NCBI GenBank assembly: GCA_022606135.1
Contig: JABYQN010000005.1
Span: 868,001 to 932,000, forward strand
Reading direction: 5' to 3'
Origin: Fomes fomentarius
Lineage: Eukaryota; Basidiomycota; Agaricomycetes; Polyporales; Polyporaceae
DNA: 64,000 nt
Below, one piece after another: positions 12,401 to 24,604 of the stretch (its first letter is position 1; each line of letters begins with the position of its first letter). The notes under the pieces were generated by a model that searched no databases, had not been told where the DNA came from, and saw nothing but the letters and a program-made list of their open reading frames with translations. The translations under genes were made by a program, and so were the position numbers.

Positions 12401-13074
12401 GCGAGTCGATCGTCTGTTCGTACCGCCGAATATGGCGGATGCCATCAGCACCGCCGTTTACAACGGCAGGCATGGAGATGCGTGCGGGATGCTTCGGGAG
12501 CTGTGGGCGCCGTTTGGGCTTGAGGGCATCCCGAGATTGTTGATTGTGCTTGCGAAGCATCGGAATGATGATAACCATTGGGTGGTACATCGGTGAGTCC
12601 CGCACGTTGACATAAGAAGGGCTGGGAGTTGACTTGCTTTTGGCAGCTTCTCGCTCCCCGATGGCTCTCTGACTACGTATGATACGTACCCAGAACGCTG
12701 TTTGCCTGACGGTCGTGTACGTTGTCCAACTCTGACCAGGAAGTAGTTTCATGGCTGACTCGTATGGCTGACAGCCTCTCGGTTGGTGGTTCGCCATCCG
12801 GATTGCATGGCCGGACGCGATATACCCCAGCCCCGACCACCTTATGCAAAAGATGGTCCGTCTGCACCGGCCAATGCAGCTCCCTATCGAGAATTCTGTC
12901 GCTGCGGCAGGCATCTGGCGCAACCTTCTAATGGGCTCGCGGGCGGAGCGCAGCCTCGACCTCGAGCGGCTACGAGATCTGATCAGCACCGAGGTCAAGA
13001 ACCTCAGGCAGCGCAAGATCATGGGCAAGCTCTCGATAGGCGGGTCCCGACCGAACTGGGAGGACATGAACTGA
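9410..13074 (+). CDS. Large low-complexity protein of unknown function
   Basis: About ten exons can be chained in frame from MSAVDGGLHTLMMRSSTP at 9410 (exon 1 ends 9464) to GGSRPNWEDMN at 13074. Junctions include NPFR|QFGMAP, KYDSE|SIKAYR and WVVHR|FSLPDG. The N-terminal half is Ser/Pro-rich with a Gln/Arg/Glu-rich coiled coil (REQELEREREREPSHKPSKS). The middle has a conserved-looking helical part (RVKKLGMKYDSE, WAKELLQGFINMQNRIDDLA) and an acidic/His-rich linker. The C-terminal ~230 residues look globular and Trp-rich (LPPWQRIHQRLLSWAIVW, HRPMQLPIENSVAAAGIW). I recognise no named domain. The first two exons and the small exon near 9528 are the least certain. Confidence 0.7.
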
Positions 13075-14599
13075 GGGCATTGCGCGAGCTGGACCCCGCT
13101 ATACGTTACTACGTACGACCTAACTACGAATACTTACGACGCCACGACGACGACGACGACGAAGAGGTTGCTACCGTTCATCGCTACTCCTTTCGCTTTG
13201 ATCTCCGTTGGACGTCTGATCGCTGCTGAGGAAGAGGTGTGTCGCGTGTGTATACCATCTGTAGATCATCTCGCGCGCTACACTGCTGTTCCTTCTTTCA
13301 ATATCTTTTTATTGCTTCTACATCTTCTCTTTACTGTTACCCCTATTGGCTAGTCGCCCTTGAAGTTGATGTGCCCCGGATGTCCCCCCCCTGTCGGTAA
13401 AGGAGATGGAGAGCAGAGCCTGGAGGTGTCTCATGTACATGTTCGCCCGCCGTCTCGCTGCCAGCGCGCAAATTGATTCGCAGTGCTTGAACGGGTACAC
13501 GCGGTACAAGGCGTGCAATCCCAATTTAATGGCTTTGATAGTCGGATCGACCAAGTGAGAGAGGAATCAATGTCAAGAACGTTCAGGGGTGGGGCTGTGT
13601 ACTTCCGGATGAGGCGGTGCTCTCTGTGAGGCAGTGTGACCGGGTGACAATACACATCCGACATATGTCACGAGCGCTGGTGATTCATCGACGTCGTTCA
13701 CCATCTTCCCCGGTGACCTTCGCCTCACGATGCTCTCTTGAGCGGCACTAGTTACGCACTCCACACTCACCCGTAGACGTGACTTTCGAGATTGGTCGCA
13801 TCCGAGTCGCACTGGGCAGCCTGCTCGATGGCATGGCTCTGCAGCAAGCAGCTGGGTAGCAGTGGAGTGGGACAGCATCTGATACTTACTTCATTGCGAC
13901 GATCTCTCGTCGGACCGCAGTTTGCTGTAATAGGGGCCTGCCCCCATACCCGAGCGAGCTGTGCCAGCCCATATAACCTATTACGGCCCTATTCAACCAC
14001 GGCCCGACTCGCCGGCGCTTCAGGTTTTACTGCTCTTTCGATCTTGAAAATTGGGGACTTGGAGGAACAACTTGAAGGTGCGTACCCTTCTGAGATCATG
14101 AATAAAGACTCATTGCCATCAATTAACCGGTCTTTAGACAAGTACTACCTATTCGTCTTGAACCTACTGAAGACGTGACTTTGGAACGAACGGAGTCACC
14201 AGACACTGCCCTTCAGTCTAGTTCCAAACGAACCTGGTTCGAATACAAGTAGGGGCTATTCTTGTTGCATCCGCCAGCATATTCTATACGAGACCGTTAG
14301 GATGTGCTCAATAGCCATCGGCAAGCACTATCGACACCGAGGATAGACACAGCCCTCATACCTTGCGGATGACTACTCTGATATTGACCGCCAGCCCTCA
14401 CCTGAACCAGACTGACAGACACACTTCACAAATCTCGCTTTTGGCTTTACTCATCCTGTGGGGTGCATAGTCAGCACGCTCTAGCTTGGTCAATGCCGGT
14501 CACGAGGACGATGGGTATATAAGTTCACCGCTGGCCTGTCCCATCCTCATACCCTCACACCCTCACACCCTCATCCTTCAGCTCTCGCACTTTGCCAAC
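13075..14599. other. Intergenic, no gene seen; small CGA repeat
   Basis: About 1.5 kb between the large unknown gene and the second protease. A short (CGA)n run lies at 13144-13161, probably in the 3'UTR of the upstream gene. An open frame at 13792-14178 (128 aa) has no family features or credible context and is not called. Confidence 0.45.
14516..14523 (+). promoter_or_regulatory. TATA box of the plus-strand aspartic protease gene
   Basis: TATATAAG, 84 bp before the ATG at 14600. It is followed by a CCCTCACA-repeat, pyrimidine-rich leader (CCCTCACACCCTCACACCCT). Confidence 0.55.
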
Positions 14600-16129
14600 A
14601 TGTTCTTCAGCCCCACCTTCTTGGCTCTCGCTTTGGCCTTGACGGCCTCCGCATCGCCTATCCTCGACGGACTTGGTACTCGAGTCGCTCTTGAGCAGCG
14701 CAGGTCGCTCACTCAGGCGGATGGCTGGTTCGACCATGCTCAGGCGATGAAGCAGGTCGTGCGTGACCGCAAGTGAGTGATACATTCTTTGCGCTTTCCT
14801 CTCCTTCTTACTTATGGTGTCGCTTCGTTCCAGCAAGCACCGTAAGAATCTCATCAACCTCAAGAACAACATCGGTGAGGAGAACATGAACGCGGTTTGT
14901 ACCTTTTGCACGCCTATCTGTGGATCTTCAGGCTCACGCCTCTGTTTCAGGGCGCCCGTGTTCTCCCTATCATGGACTACACGACTTTGCAGAACCCTGA
15001 GGGTCATGCAGCCTCGCAGCACGAGAAGCGCCAGGCGGAGCCTCTCACGGACTACAAGGAGGTGTTCTGGGCGGGCAACATCGCCATCGGCAGCAACAAG
15101 AAGACCTTCCTCATCGACTTTGACAGTATGTCCCTCACTCTCTAGCCTATTTCCTGAGGGCGCAGTCGTTGATGTTTTCCTCGTGCCATCCACAGCTGGC
15201 TCGTCGGACCTCTGGGTTCCTTCAGTGGACTGCACCAGCAGTGTGTGCATGGGAAAGAACAAGTACAGCCCCGCGAATTCCACTACCAGTGCCTCCAAGT
15301 CAGGTACCTTCTCCATTGCTTACGGCGACGGTTCTACCGTATCCGGGCCCGTCTACACCGACACCGTCACTATCGCCGGGGTGACAGCGCACAACCAGTA
15401 CTTCTCCCCAGTCACCACCCTCTCGCCCACATTCGCCGACGAAGCCGACGACGGCCTCCTTGGGCTCGCGTTCCCCGCCCTCTCGAACCTCCACCAGAGT
15501 CCATTCATCAACACGGCGAAGGCGCAGGGCGCAATCAAGTCTGCGGAGTTCGGGTTCAAGCTCGCCTCGTCAGGCTCTGAGCTGTACCTCGGCGGCACGA
15601 ACGCGCAGCTGTACTCGGGCGCGATCGAGTACCACAACGTCATCGGGTCTGGGTATTGGCAAATCGCGAACATGAACCTCATGAACGGCTCGCACGTCAT
15701 CCAGTCGGGCCAGCGCGCGATCATCGACTCGGGGACGACGCTCATCTACGGCCCGCCCGCCTTCGTCGCCGCTCTGTACAACACCATCCCCGACTCCAAG
15801 CCGTACGCATCGCATGCGGGCTTCTACCAGTACCCATGCGCGCTGATGCCGTCGACGATCGGGTTCAACTGGGGTGGGAAGACGTGGACGATCTCCGCGG
15901 AGAACTTCAACATCGGCCATGTCAGCCCTACGATGTGCGCTGGCGCCGTTGTCGGCCAGGACATGGGTCTTGGTGATAATGTCTGGCTCGTTGGTGACAG
16001 GTAAGCGGATGAGCTTTTGGTTGACGGTTGACGGGATGCTGATCGCCATGTTCGATTAGCTTCATGAAGAACGTCTACACCGCCTTCTCGTTTGACAAGA
16101 ACGCGGTCGGTTTCGCCCAACTCAAGTAG
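14600..16129 (+). CDS. Secreted pepsin-like aspartic protease (A1 family), paralogue
   Basis: Five exons: 14600-14772, 14834-14894, 14951-15125, 15196-16000 and 16060-16129. A signal peptide (MFFSPTFLALALALTASASP) is followed by a propeptide with a KR site (HEKRQAEPLTDYKE). Catalytic motif 1 (FDTGSSDLWVPS) is assembled across an intron, the flap is YGDGSTVSGPVYTDTV, and catalytic motif 2 is AIIDSGTTLIYG. The end is NAVGFAQLK. Intron positions match the minus-strand paralogue exactly, including the one inside the active-site codon, so the pair arose by duplication of the genomic locus rather than by retroposition. The likely role is secreted acid protease. Confidence 0.94.
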
Positions 16130-16392
16130 AGGATGTGTTCCCTCGCTTGTACTGGCGTAGAGCCAAGCGCTATCATTGTTATTCATGTATACACCATATT
16201 ATCCACTCACAATATGCTATCTCTTCACATTCATATCCGGTGTTTTCTTGTCTCCTCGCCTGGACTGAAATTTTGTATTCTTACTGCTTCCGGACTACAC
16301 TCACTCAATACTAGACGGTTCTTCCTCAGCCCCCAGTCGATGACGTCTGTTCTTGATTGCTCTGTTCAAATCTCTTCACGCTCCGGTTGACA
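16130..16392. other. Short spacer, no gene seen
   Basis: 3' flank of the protease and upstream region of the decayed MND1 copy. No features recognised. Confidence 0.4.
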
Positions 16393-17440
16393 ATGTCCAA
16401 AGGACTCCCTGCCTCAGATACCCCTCTGCCACTCGCCCCTGTCGGCATCACGGATAACGGTTCTTCTCCCATACCATAGTTAGCGCTTCTGGAATACCAC
16501 TGCTGCGACTCCTCGCGAACGTCGTCGCAAGGCTCCGCGCGGACTATCTGCAGAAGTTGAAAAGCGGGAAAAGTTGCTCGAAATCTTCCATGAAATAGGG
16601 AGGTGCTCCGACTACATTGCCGCTCAATTCCGTGCGCAGAAAGAGATCTTCCAGGTCTGCGTCGTTCCTTTGATAAAATTCATGCGCTTCTCATTGGTTG
16701 GTAGTTCAAGGAATTGGAGACAATGGCGTCAAAGATGAGAGGATTGGTGAGCCATGACCTTGCCACTAGCTCGTACACTATGGTTCCCAATACTTCGGAG
16801 ATCTTTGTCAAAGCACAATAGTCCTACAGTCCTTGGTGGGTGATGGGCTTGTTCATATGGACAAGATTGGGTCCTCAAATTGTGAGTGCAGTACATTGGC
16901 CGCGGCGCGACTCAAGTAGTATATCATCGCATATATACAGTCTTCTGGACATTCCCTAAGGAGCAATCGTACGTGTCTCGAATTCGTGCCCATCTCCGCA
17001 TCGACTGAAAGAGGATCAAGCTGTCTATAGATGCAGAACCGTCATTTGGCGACGGTCAGGGACGTCCCTTCACGCTCAAGCTAATACTTCAATCCGCATT
17101 AGAAACGGAGAGGGCGGTCAGAGTGTATGAGTGTACCAGGTGACTGTGTTCCTCACTTGGTTTGGGCATACTAGGACGATCGTTCTCCGGCACTCGAGGA
17201 GCTATCTGCCTTGGAGCAAATTTGCGAAAATATGCGAAATTGAAGGTCGAGCTCGCTTCGTATGGTGCATGCTATCCGACCAAGTTAGAGGAGAAGAAGC
17301 TGTCACAATTCACCCGCCAGAGTTCGAGGATATCAATCCTTGATTGTTGCCTAGCGTACGTACATGCAATAAGCCAGTGGTCAATGCTACCCAGCAACTT
17401 CAAAGTTCCCGCCGACAATGCGGTGGGCCTCAAGACTACT
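16393..17440 (+). pseudogene. MND1: Decayed copy of meiotic recombination gene MND1
   Basis: Pieces of Mnd1 occur in order: RGLSAEVEKREKLLEIFHE, KEIFQFKELETMASKMRGL, VLQSLVGDGLVHMDKIGSSN then FFWTFPKEQS (all typical of the N-terminal winged-helix part), followed by coiled-coil remnants LQSALETERAVR, SPALEELSALEQICENM and KLKVELASYGACYPTKLEEK. The latter pieces lie in different frames with no splice pair that joins them (one-base shifts near 17150 and 17235), and an expected intron near 16600 has lost its GT donor. The C-terminal RWTDN-type segment is not recognisable. Mnd1 with Hop2 promotes Dmc1/Rad51 strand exchange in meiosis. The family call is firm for the N-terminal half; the broken state is inferred from frame and splice analysis by eye. 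The start at 16393 is tentative. Confidence 0.6.
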
Positions 17441-19254
17441 CAAGAGGAGGAGGAGGAGGAGAAGGAGGACTTTGGTACAATGCGCCTAGTGTGTACCACT
17501 GGCATAGGTTTTGTATGAATGTGAATGTCATCCAGGTCTATAGTATAAATGTCATCCAGGATGAGTGTTTGTGAGCTCGGGTCCCAAGGACACTGTCTAA
17601 ATCGAAGATGCATCTCAATCTTCGTACGAATTCCTTTCGGGCCGCATGGCTGCGCAACGAACGCAAAAACCCGCGTCAGACCCGGCCATTCTATGACGTG
17701 ATCCTGAAGACAGGTGTGATCAGGATCGTCGGCATAGTTCTCTGGCTTCCGAACGTTCGCCCAGATCGCTTGTTCTTTGGGAGAGCACTGGGCTCCGCTT
17801 GACACTGTACACCTCCCTATCCGGACCACGGCCAAATCGTCACCGATTCGGACGTTGAGCAGCGTCGGTGGCGAGCCCGTCCATGGAGAATCCACATTTG
17901 CGGCGGCAACGATTCTGCGACTCGCCAGGTGCGAGATCCGAAGAGGGGTAGACCAGTGAAGACTCATCGGAATAAGCGGTGTCAGCTGGGACGGTAACAA
18001 GCTCGGTGAGGGCTGTTGGGCGATCAAGACAGTTCTCCATCTCATTTTCTTGGTCTCTGAATCGGACAGGGAGAAGTGAGCATGTGAAGATGGGTTCCTG
18101 TCGACACGGTAGATAGGCGAAGATGGACGGTTCGTTCGCACGTCGGGTTCGAGTTGGCGGAAGGTAAGCAACACCGGCTCCCCTTGTGGTACTCTACACC
18201 AGCCCAGATCTGCAAGGAGACCGTCCTTGTAGGCAAGAGTCCAAAGTCGAGCACGAATGAGATCCGGGAGGAAGGTGAATGTCGTGGCTTCACTCCCCCG
18301 TGTCCAAGCCCAATTGCGAGTTGAGATCTGTCAGCATCCAGTGGCGAATTGGCATGAGTAGCTGTGTGTAACTGTTGCAAGAGCACGCGGCGTGCTCACT
18401 TTCTGCCATAGCGACGTATTGGACCTGGGCGCATACTCGATATCGGTGGCATGCGTGAAGGCGTCTGGAAACGGGGCAAAGAAAAGTCCATACATCGTCT
18501 CGTCACCGTGCCACCACCAGGCGAAGAGCGTCGTATCGGACGATGTTTTCATGATCTCCTCCTGCAGCCGCCGAAACGCCTTCCGTCCTTCTCCATACAA
18601 TGTCGGCATATTGATGTCGAAGAGGCCCAGAAGGCAGTACGCCTCGTCTTCCACGCGGGTCGTCCTGCGCCCGGCCGCCCAGGACATGCGCTGCGCGATG
18701 CTCACCGCCGCGGGGAGTTTTTCACATCTGAGCACGTCCGCGGGCACCCTCGTGCATCTCTCCATCTGCTCCGCAAGGTCAGCCTTGGTGCCCAGCACCG
18801 TCCAGGAGGCGGAGAGGAAGACGACAACGCGCGGCGCGACGAGCTCCTGCAGCGTCCATCCGCGCCAGTGCCACTGACTACCCTCGAATGCGTACTCTTC
18901 GGGCACGTCGTGCAGGTACGCGTAGCAAAGCGCGGCGAGAGAGTAGTAGCGGTACATCGAGTTGATCGCCTCCGACAGCTCCGCGCTACTCGTTTTGTCG
19001 ATGCAGCAGGTGTCGACCCACGCCAACGCGTACCCGTGGCCCCTCGCGAGGTCGCAGAATCGCTTGATCTTCTCGCAGATGTACGTGCGCGGATCCTCGC
19101 CCGACGTGGTGCAGCAAGCGTGGATGCCCTGAAAGTCCTGATAGGACTGTTCCTGGGTCCCCCAACAGTGCGACAGGATGGCGTACCCGCCTGGGACATC
19201 CTCGGGGGAGACGAATAACTCGAGCTTCAGCGTCTCTGTGTTGATGAGCCGCAT
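17440..19254 (-). CDS. HET-domain protein (heterokaryon incompatibility family)
   Basis: Two exons: 19254-18400 and 18327-17440. The start chosen is MRLINTETLKLELF, as is usual for basidiomycete HET proteins; an upstream in-frame Met at 19302 is less likely. HET-domain blocks are present: GGYAILSHCWGTQEQSYQDF, LAWVDTCCIDKTSSAELSEA, WRGWTLQELVAPRVVVF, and the downstream block VEDEAYCLLGLFDINMPTLY with the GEGRKAFRRLQEEIM motif. The second exon forms a ~295-residue C-terminal region without a named domain and ends in a Ser run produced by a GAG/GGA microsatellite (17445-17466). HET proteins trigger cell death on non-self fusion, or act in innate-immunity-like responses in fungi. The 3' end converges with the MND1 relic. 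Confidence 0.88.
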
Positions 19255-19801
19255 GACGAGGTGACCTGATATTTGCCCGCTGCATGACCGTATGGCATGC
19301 ACATCAGCATACTTGTTTGTACTGTACTGCTCCGCGAGTGGAGCAACGTACCAGTATTAAAGGTTGACAGTTGTGGGCTTTGGACTAGACAGGTGGTGTC
19401 AGTGACAAGGGCCATCCGACTATTATATAGTATATGTTCGGTCTCACCCATCCGTCCTCCCCCTGACACCCTAGCTTCTGAGCACGAGGTATCTTGCTGG
19501 TTTAACTGCAATAGGGAGAAGAGTCGCCAAGTTTACGTGTATGATGCTTCCAGAACGCCCAGAACGCTGTTTCGGGCGGAGTAGATCCTGCCAGGATGTC
19601 CACATCACGGAGTGAAACGAGGTCTCGCAGAGAAATTCAGTGAAAAAGAAAAGGAAGTAGATATACAACCGGTGCCGGACAGGAAACAGATGGCAATCGT
19701 ATACGCAGCTCTATGCCAAAACGAGTACTCCAGAATCGAGTATTGTAGGATAAAGTCGTTCGACAAACTTGTCCAACAAGACTGACCAAAGCTGCTTTGC
19801 A
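19255..19801. other. Intergenic, HET-gene promoter
   Basis: A TATATAA-type box on the minus strand lies near 19423-19429, about 170 bp before the HET-gene ATG. No other feature was recognised. Confidence 0.4.
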
Positions 19802-22295
19802 TCAAACCCTTGGAACTCCTTGCACGACATCGGGGTAGGTCGAAGCGATGAGCTGTGGTGGGGATGCATGCATATGAGATGTCGCTGTCGGAGGGGTGGG
19901 GGCAAAGTCAGACGTACCGCAAACAACTCCGGCGCCCGGATAGCAAGCACCTGCGGGTCCTCGCCCAATCCCACGAAGCTGCGGAAAGAAACGCCTCGTC
20001 AGCGTTACGCTCTATTTGACAGAACAACACAGTAGACTGACATAGTTGACACACCAGCCTCGATCGCAGAGGAGAGCGTCAGCGCTATAGAAAAAGTGAG
20101 TGATCAATCAGAAGATGTAAACGAGATGGCGAGGCATTGAACTCACAGCATTGCAGCCCAATCAGGAAGGCGAACAGGAGAACGGGTGCAGTGTACTGCC
20201 CATCGGCGTTGTACGACGGATGCGTGACTACGATGTGGCCAGGTTAGCCATTCCGATTATCCACGCGAGTGATACTCATGGATGAAACTCACAGCGCAGG
20301 TAAAGGTAGGCGAACAAGGAACAAAGTAGGCCCGTCACGTACGCACCCCAGGTGAGAGCTATTCTATCTTCAGTGACCGAGATACGAAGTTCTGGGGAAC
20401 AGAAAGACATACTCATGCCAACGAGAGAATCGTTGATAACAGCATCGATACCGCGGTCTTTGAAGAGTCGCCAGGTATCCTTCGCCGCTTCGATGTAGGG
20501 CTTGCCGTACAACGCTGGGAAAAACCCCATCAGCCTGTACCACTACATTCACCATCCCATTCATACCCACCGATCTCGATGTATGCATAGCTTGCATGGG
20601 AAGCATATCAATATCTGTCAGACACCTAAACAATACATGGTAGACTCACCGGTTGAAGTACTCGACGAGGCCCTCAATGCATCCGATGAAGCACTCCGCA
20701 CACAGGGCGAGACACGCTTCGACAGCTGATAACCAGAATAAGACAGACCGCGATGTCAGTCATCGTGATCGCATACAGCACATATAAACAATGAGTACTT
20801 ACGGTGGCCTTCAGCGTTCGCATTCTGGCGCGCGATGTTCAAAAGCATCCGGATCAGCTCCAGGATGGTCACAATGAGAGAGCCGAAGGCGATGGAGCCA
20901 AGCGAGAGCGTCGAGGCGCGGACGAACGACGTCAGCGTGGGATGCTTCGGCTGGCGATGGTAATGTCTATGATTAGCTGAATGCTATGGAGGAGAGTGCA
21001 GAGATCATGTACCATCAACCCCTGCTCACGGGGACCGAAGTAGTACCAACCTGTGCGCAGGTCAGGCTAGAAGCATATGAGGGAGTTGTGAGGAGACTTA
21101 CTGCCGAATGGACCGCCAGCCAAGGTGGCGAGGGCAACGTTGCCGATGACCTGTGACGTCCACAGGTACGAGAAGGTCTCGTAGACGATGAAGCCAGCTA
21201 CTTTGGCGGACGAGCACGAGTTTCCGGCAGTGCAGGCTGAGCTGTCGGGAGTGTAGCGCACGTAACTGTGTCACTGAGGTCAGTATATCCAACAGAGGAA
21301 GCACACATATTGTGTATGTGCTCACGTAGCGATCACGACGAACGTATACCACCTGCATCGCATAGTCGTCAGATACAGTCAGCCAGCAGAGTGAGTTTCA
21401 CGTACACGCTAAGACCGGCCTGTAAGATGAGCGAAACAAACGCCACAAAGTACACGCTAGGGTGATGCTTCGTCACATCCATTACGACCTGGAGCAGTAG
21501 AGATGCCAGAGGAATGCGAGAACGGTACCCCCAGTATGCCAGAACGGAGAGAAGTGCGATGACCGTGAAGATGATGGCGCCAGAGTAGTACTTCGTGATC
21601 CAGTAGTATATGCAGATACCGCTAGAAAAAAAAGGGAAATAGGGGTTGGGGATTGGTGAGTTAAAGACTTAAATTGTAACGACAAGTAACGCACATGTTG
21701 AGCAGGATGGAGAGGACCAAGGTGATGTGCATTATTGCTTTCGTGAACATACGCGTGAGGATCAGATAGACGGCAGACAGCAGGAGTGCAGCTCCTGTGA
21801 CGAAGAGGAGGAGATACGCGGTATGGCTGCAAATTCCAGCATGAGCACTTGCACAGCGTAGGAAGCACGACTTGAAGCCACATACAAGTCCAAGGTAACA
21901 CCAGTGCCCGTTGAGCCCTTGCCCACGCCGCCGCCGAGCCCACCAGTATTTGCGAATTTCGAGACCGTGATGACTGAGATGATGATGAAACCAACCAACT
22001 ACAGCCAGCGACCCAAGAATCAGGACTTGCCTCGAGGAAAGGGGATGCATACACTTACCTGGGCGATGAAGAGGATCAGGAATATGGGGTCGTTGATCCG
22101 CTTCTTCGGCTTGAACCGTTCCCCTGCATAAGGGTCCTTCTGGTCACTGTATCCTCCTCCATATTCTCCTTGCCCGTAGGCAGGTTGGTCGTATGAGCCT
22201 TGTGGCGGGTAGTTGGGCGCATAGTTCGGGGTCGGCCCTGGCGCGGGGCCGTCGACGGGATAGTATGGTGCGTTACCGGGTTTCCAGCCAGACAT
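19802..22295 (-). CDS. PNS1: Choline-transporter-like membrane protein Pns1
   Basis: A multi-exon gene (about a dozen short exons) starting with MSGWKPGNAPYYPVDG at 22295. The cytosolic N-terminus is Pro/Gly/Tyr-rich with repeated YGQGEYGGG-type motifs. Many transmembrane helices follow, including INDPIFLILFIAQ, VGFIIISVITVSKFA, HTAYLLLFVTGAALLLSAV, SVYFVAFVSLILQAGLS and VGNVALATLAGGPFG-like segments. The conserved CTL/Pns1 C-terminal part reads KHPTLTSFVRASTLSLGSIA, then a Cys-rich loop, AIEAGVSTMFVGLGEDPQVL, and it ends YPDVVQGVPRV at 19802. The family (SLC44/CTL-like) sits in plasma or internal membranes; a choline role has not been shown for yeast Pns1. The family call is firm, exon borders are approximate. 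Confidence 0.88.
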
Positions 22296-23264
22296 AGGGT
22301 CGGAGTTCTATGCCGTCAGATTGGGTGGAGTTTCGTGAAGAGGACGTTCTAGCAGCGAGCGAGTATTCGGTACGTAGTCTGTCGTGGAGTGGTTCGTTGT
22401 GGGTTCGGTTTGGTTTGACTGAGTGGCGGAAGCCTCCTAGGAACACGCGTCGTGTGGTGTGGGGTGAGTGGATGAATGCAAGGACAATAGAGACGAGATT
22501 GGAGAACAAGGCGTGTTTGAATGGGGTAGAGAGGAAGCACGAAGGCCGGACGAAGGCGGCGTGCTCCTGCACGCAGAGAGCACCGCTAACCGGCGTTCTA
22601 GAATCTATGATGCATGATGCATGACGTCTAGCGCTTTCTCCAGTGAACGGCCTTTGCCGTGCATCGCCCCCAGACTCGGGAGATTCGAGATCTATACTCG
22701 GATCAACATTCGACGGCAAAGCAGTACTGTCAAGTCAGTGTTGTTCCAATCGCACGAACGACCCAGATGGTTGATCTCTGCCAACGTTTGCTAGACATCA
22801 AATGCATATGTTGCTCGCTGGCGTACGATGCCTACACTACACTAAATGGTGCGACGAGTCTGCAGGTAACATAGTGATAATGATCTAGCTTATATCTTAT
22901 GATACAACACAATGTTCGAGAGATGGAGCACCACAATATATGCACATGATCGCCCGGGAGAACAGTGTTCTGTCGATACCTGCAGAAGGGCACACGCGCG
23001 GATATGGCTGAGATATGTGATTAGCTATGGACTGAGAGAGGTGTGATTAGCTACAGATGGGGTGGAATCAAGACTGGGGTCGGGTATGATGCATATCGTG
23101 CTGTGTCCATGTATGACTGGGGACGATGTCTTCGGTGGTATATTATACAGAATCCGGCGAGAATGCTTCCGAAGCCTGGGGGATGGTACATTAGAAGATC
23201 GTAGGCAGGGGCAGTAAGAAGGACAATACCTATTCAGGAACGCCGAGCCTCGGGAAAGCCACCG
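22296..23264. other. Intergenic, no gene seen
   Basis: Upstream region of PNS1 and 3' flank of the PP2C gene. Open frames here have no family features. Confidence 0.45.
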
Positions 23265-24604
23265 TCAATCTGAACGAAGCATCTCGGGGGGGTTCCGGAA
23301 GCGCACGACGAGGACGGTGACATTGTCTGTCGAGTACTTCTTGTATGCATGCTCGAGCAGCTCTTCTGCGGCTTTCTTGGGGTCGGAAATACCGCGCACG
23401 AGGTCCACAGCGTCTTGGTCGTTGACAACGTCCCATAGCTGCAGTGCCAATTAGCATGAAGGTCTACACTGACGTATTGGTCGCACTTACTCCATCGCAT
23501 GCCAAGATGAGGAACTCGTCGTAGTCGTTGAGCTCGGTCTCCGTCGTGTATGGCGCGCCGACAACGAAATCCTTCATTGACGAGTCGCCGAGACTCCGTG
23601 TGACCGCGAGGACTCCATTGACGCGGCCGCTCATGACGAATCCGCCGGCATCCGTGATTCGCTTTGCCTCCTGCTTATCTGAGCCCTTGTGGTCGTACGT
23701 CAATCTGACGGCCTTGCCCGCACGGCAGAGGACGCCACGCGCGTCGCCCGCGTTCGCACAGTACAGAACTCTCCGCACGTTTGCGGGCGTTACAACAACC
23801 TTGTCCGAGGAGGACTGGCTTGAAGAATCTGAGTGACCGGATGAAGAGTGTGAAGACGCGCCATTCGAGTAGATAGCATGGAGGAGCTTACCGGTCGTGC
23901 CCTTCGACTCCTTCGTACCTTCGTCGCTATGAACCTGCTCTCCGGAAGGGATCTTAGGAGCGACGAGTTCAAAATCGGGCGGGAGGAACGATTGCTCCCC
24001 GTTCTCGTCTTCTAGACGGAGGAAGGCAGTGACTGCAGTGCATCCGGAGTGCATCTTGCCGTCAGACTCCTCGGACAATCTTGATAGGCTCATGTCGACA
24101 TCATGGAAGGTCTCGTTGAGCACGTCCGGCACTGGAGCTGACTTGTCTTTGCGGAGTGCGTTGATAAGAGACTTTCGATAGTATATGTCAGTAGGTGAGG
24201 AATGCAAGAGAGGGAGAGGGACGTACGACGGAAAAGTTCTGTCCGCACCACTCTGCAGCGTGCTTCCCAGCATGTCCGTCGAAGATGGCGAAGAATCCTT
24301 GTCCCCGTATGCCACCATAGGGAACGACGATCGAGTGCGCATCTTCCATGTACCGCCGGGGTCCTTTAGAGTCGGTTACTGCGCATTTGAACGATAGGTT
24401 TGAGGGGAGCGACGAGTCTTCAGTAACCCTATACAAGAGAACAATGCGTCAATGACAGTATGATTGTGAAACACGGTATGTACTCACTGAGACGGTCCTT
24501 GTGCTGATGAACGATGATTGCCACAATAGGATGATCAGTTGAAGTGAGCATTGCACCGGACCCAATAAGCACTTACCGAATCCTTGCGCCTTGGGTGAGG
24601 ACAT
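23265..24604 (-). CDS. PP2C-type serine/threonine phosphatase (Ptc1-like)
   Basis: The start at 24604 (MSSPKAQGF) is followed by very small exons (AQGPSQ) and then the catalytic domain. PP2C motifs in order are RRYMEDAHSIVV, FFAIFDGHAGKHAAEWC, CANAGDARGVLCRAGKAV, DHKGSDKQEAKRI, LAVTRSLGDSSMKDFVVGAP, FLILACDG|LWDVVNDQDAVD (split by an intron inside the ACDGLWDV motif) and STDNVTVLVVRF. The metal-binding Asp residues of these motifs are present. A Ser-rich insert (about 40 residues, SSHSSSGHSDSSSQSSSDK) sits before the GDAR motif. Such enzymes dephosphorylate stress-MAPK and other targets in the cytosol and nucleus. The end is at 23265 after NPPEMLRSD. Confidence 0.9.

Noticed and set aside
11391..13067. 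Two long minus-strand open frames (281 and 274 aa) opposite the large unknown gene
   Set aside because: They mirror the plus-strand exons, which have splice-consistent frames; the antisense products are low-complexity without family features.
13792..14178. 128-aa plus-strand frame between the unknown gene and the protease
   Set aside because: No recognisable domain, no introns as in neighbours, no promoter signal.
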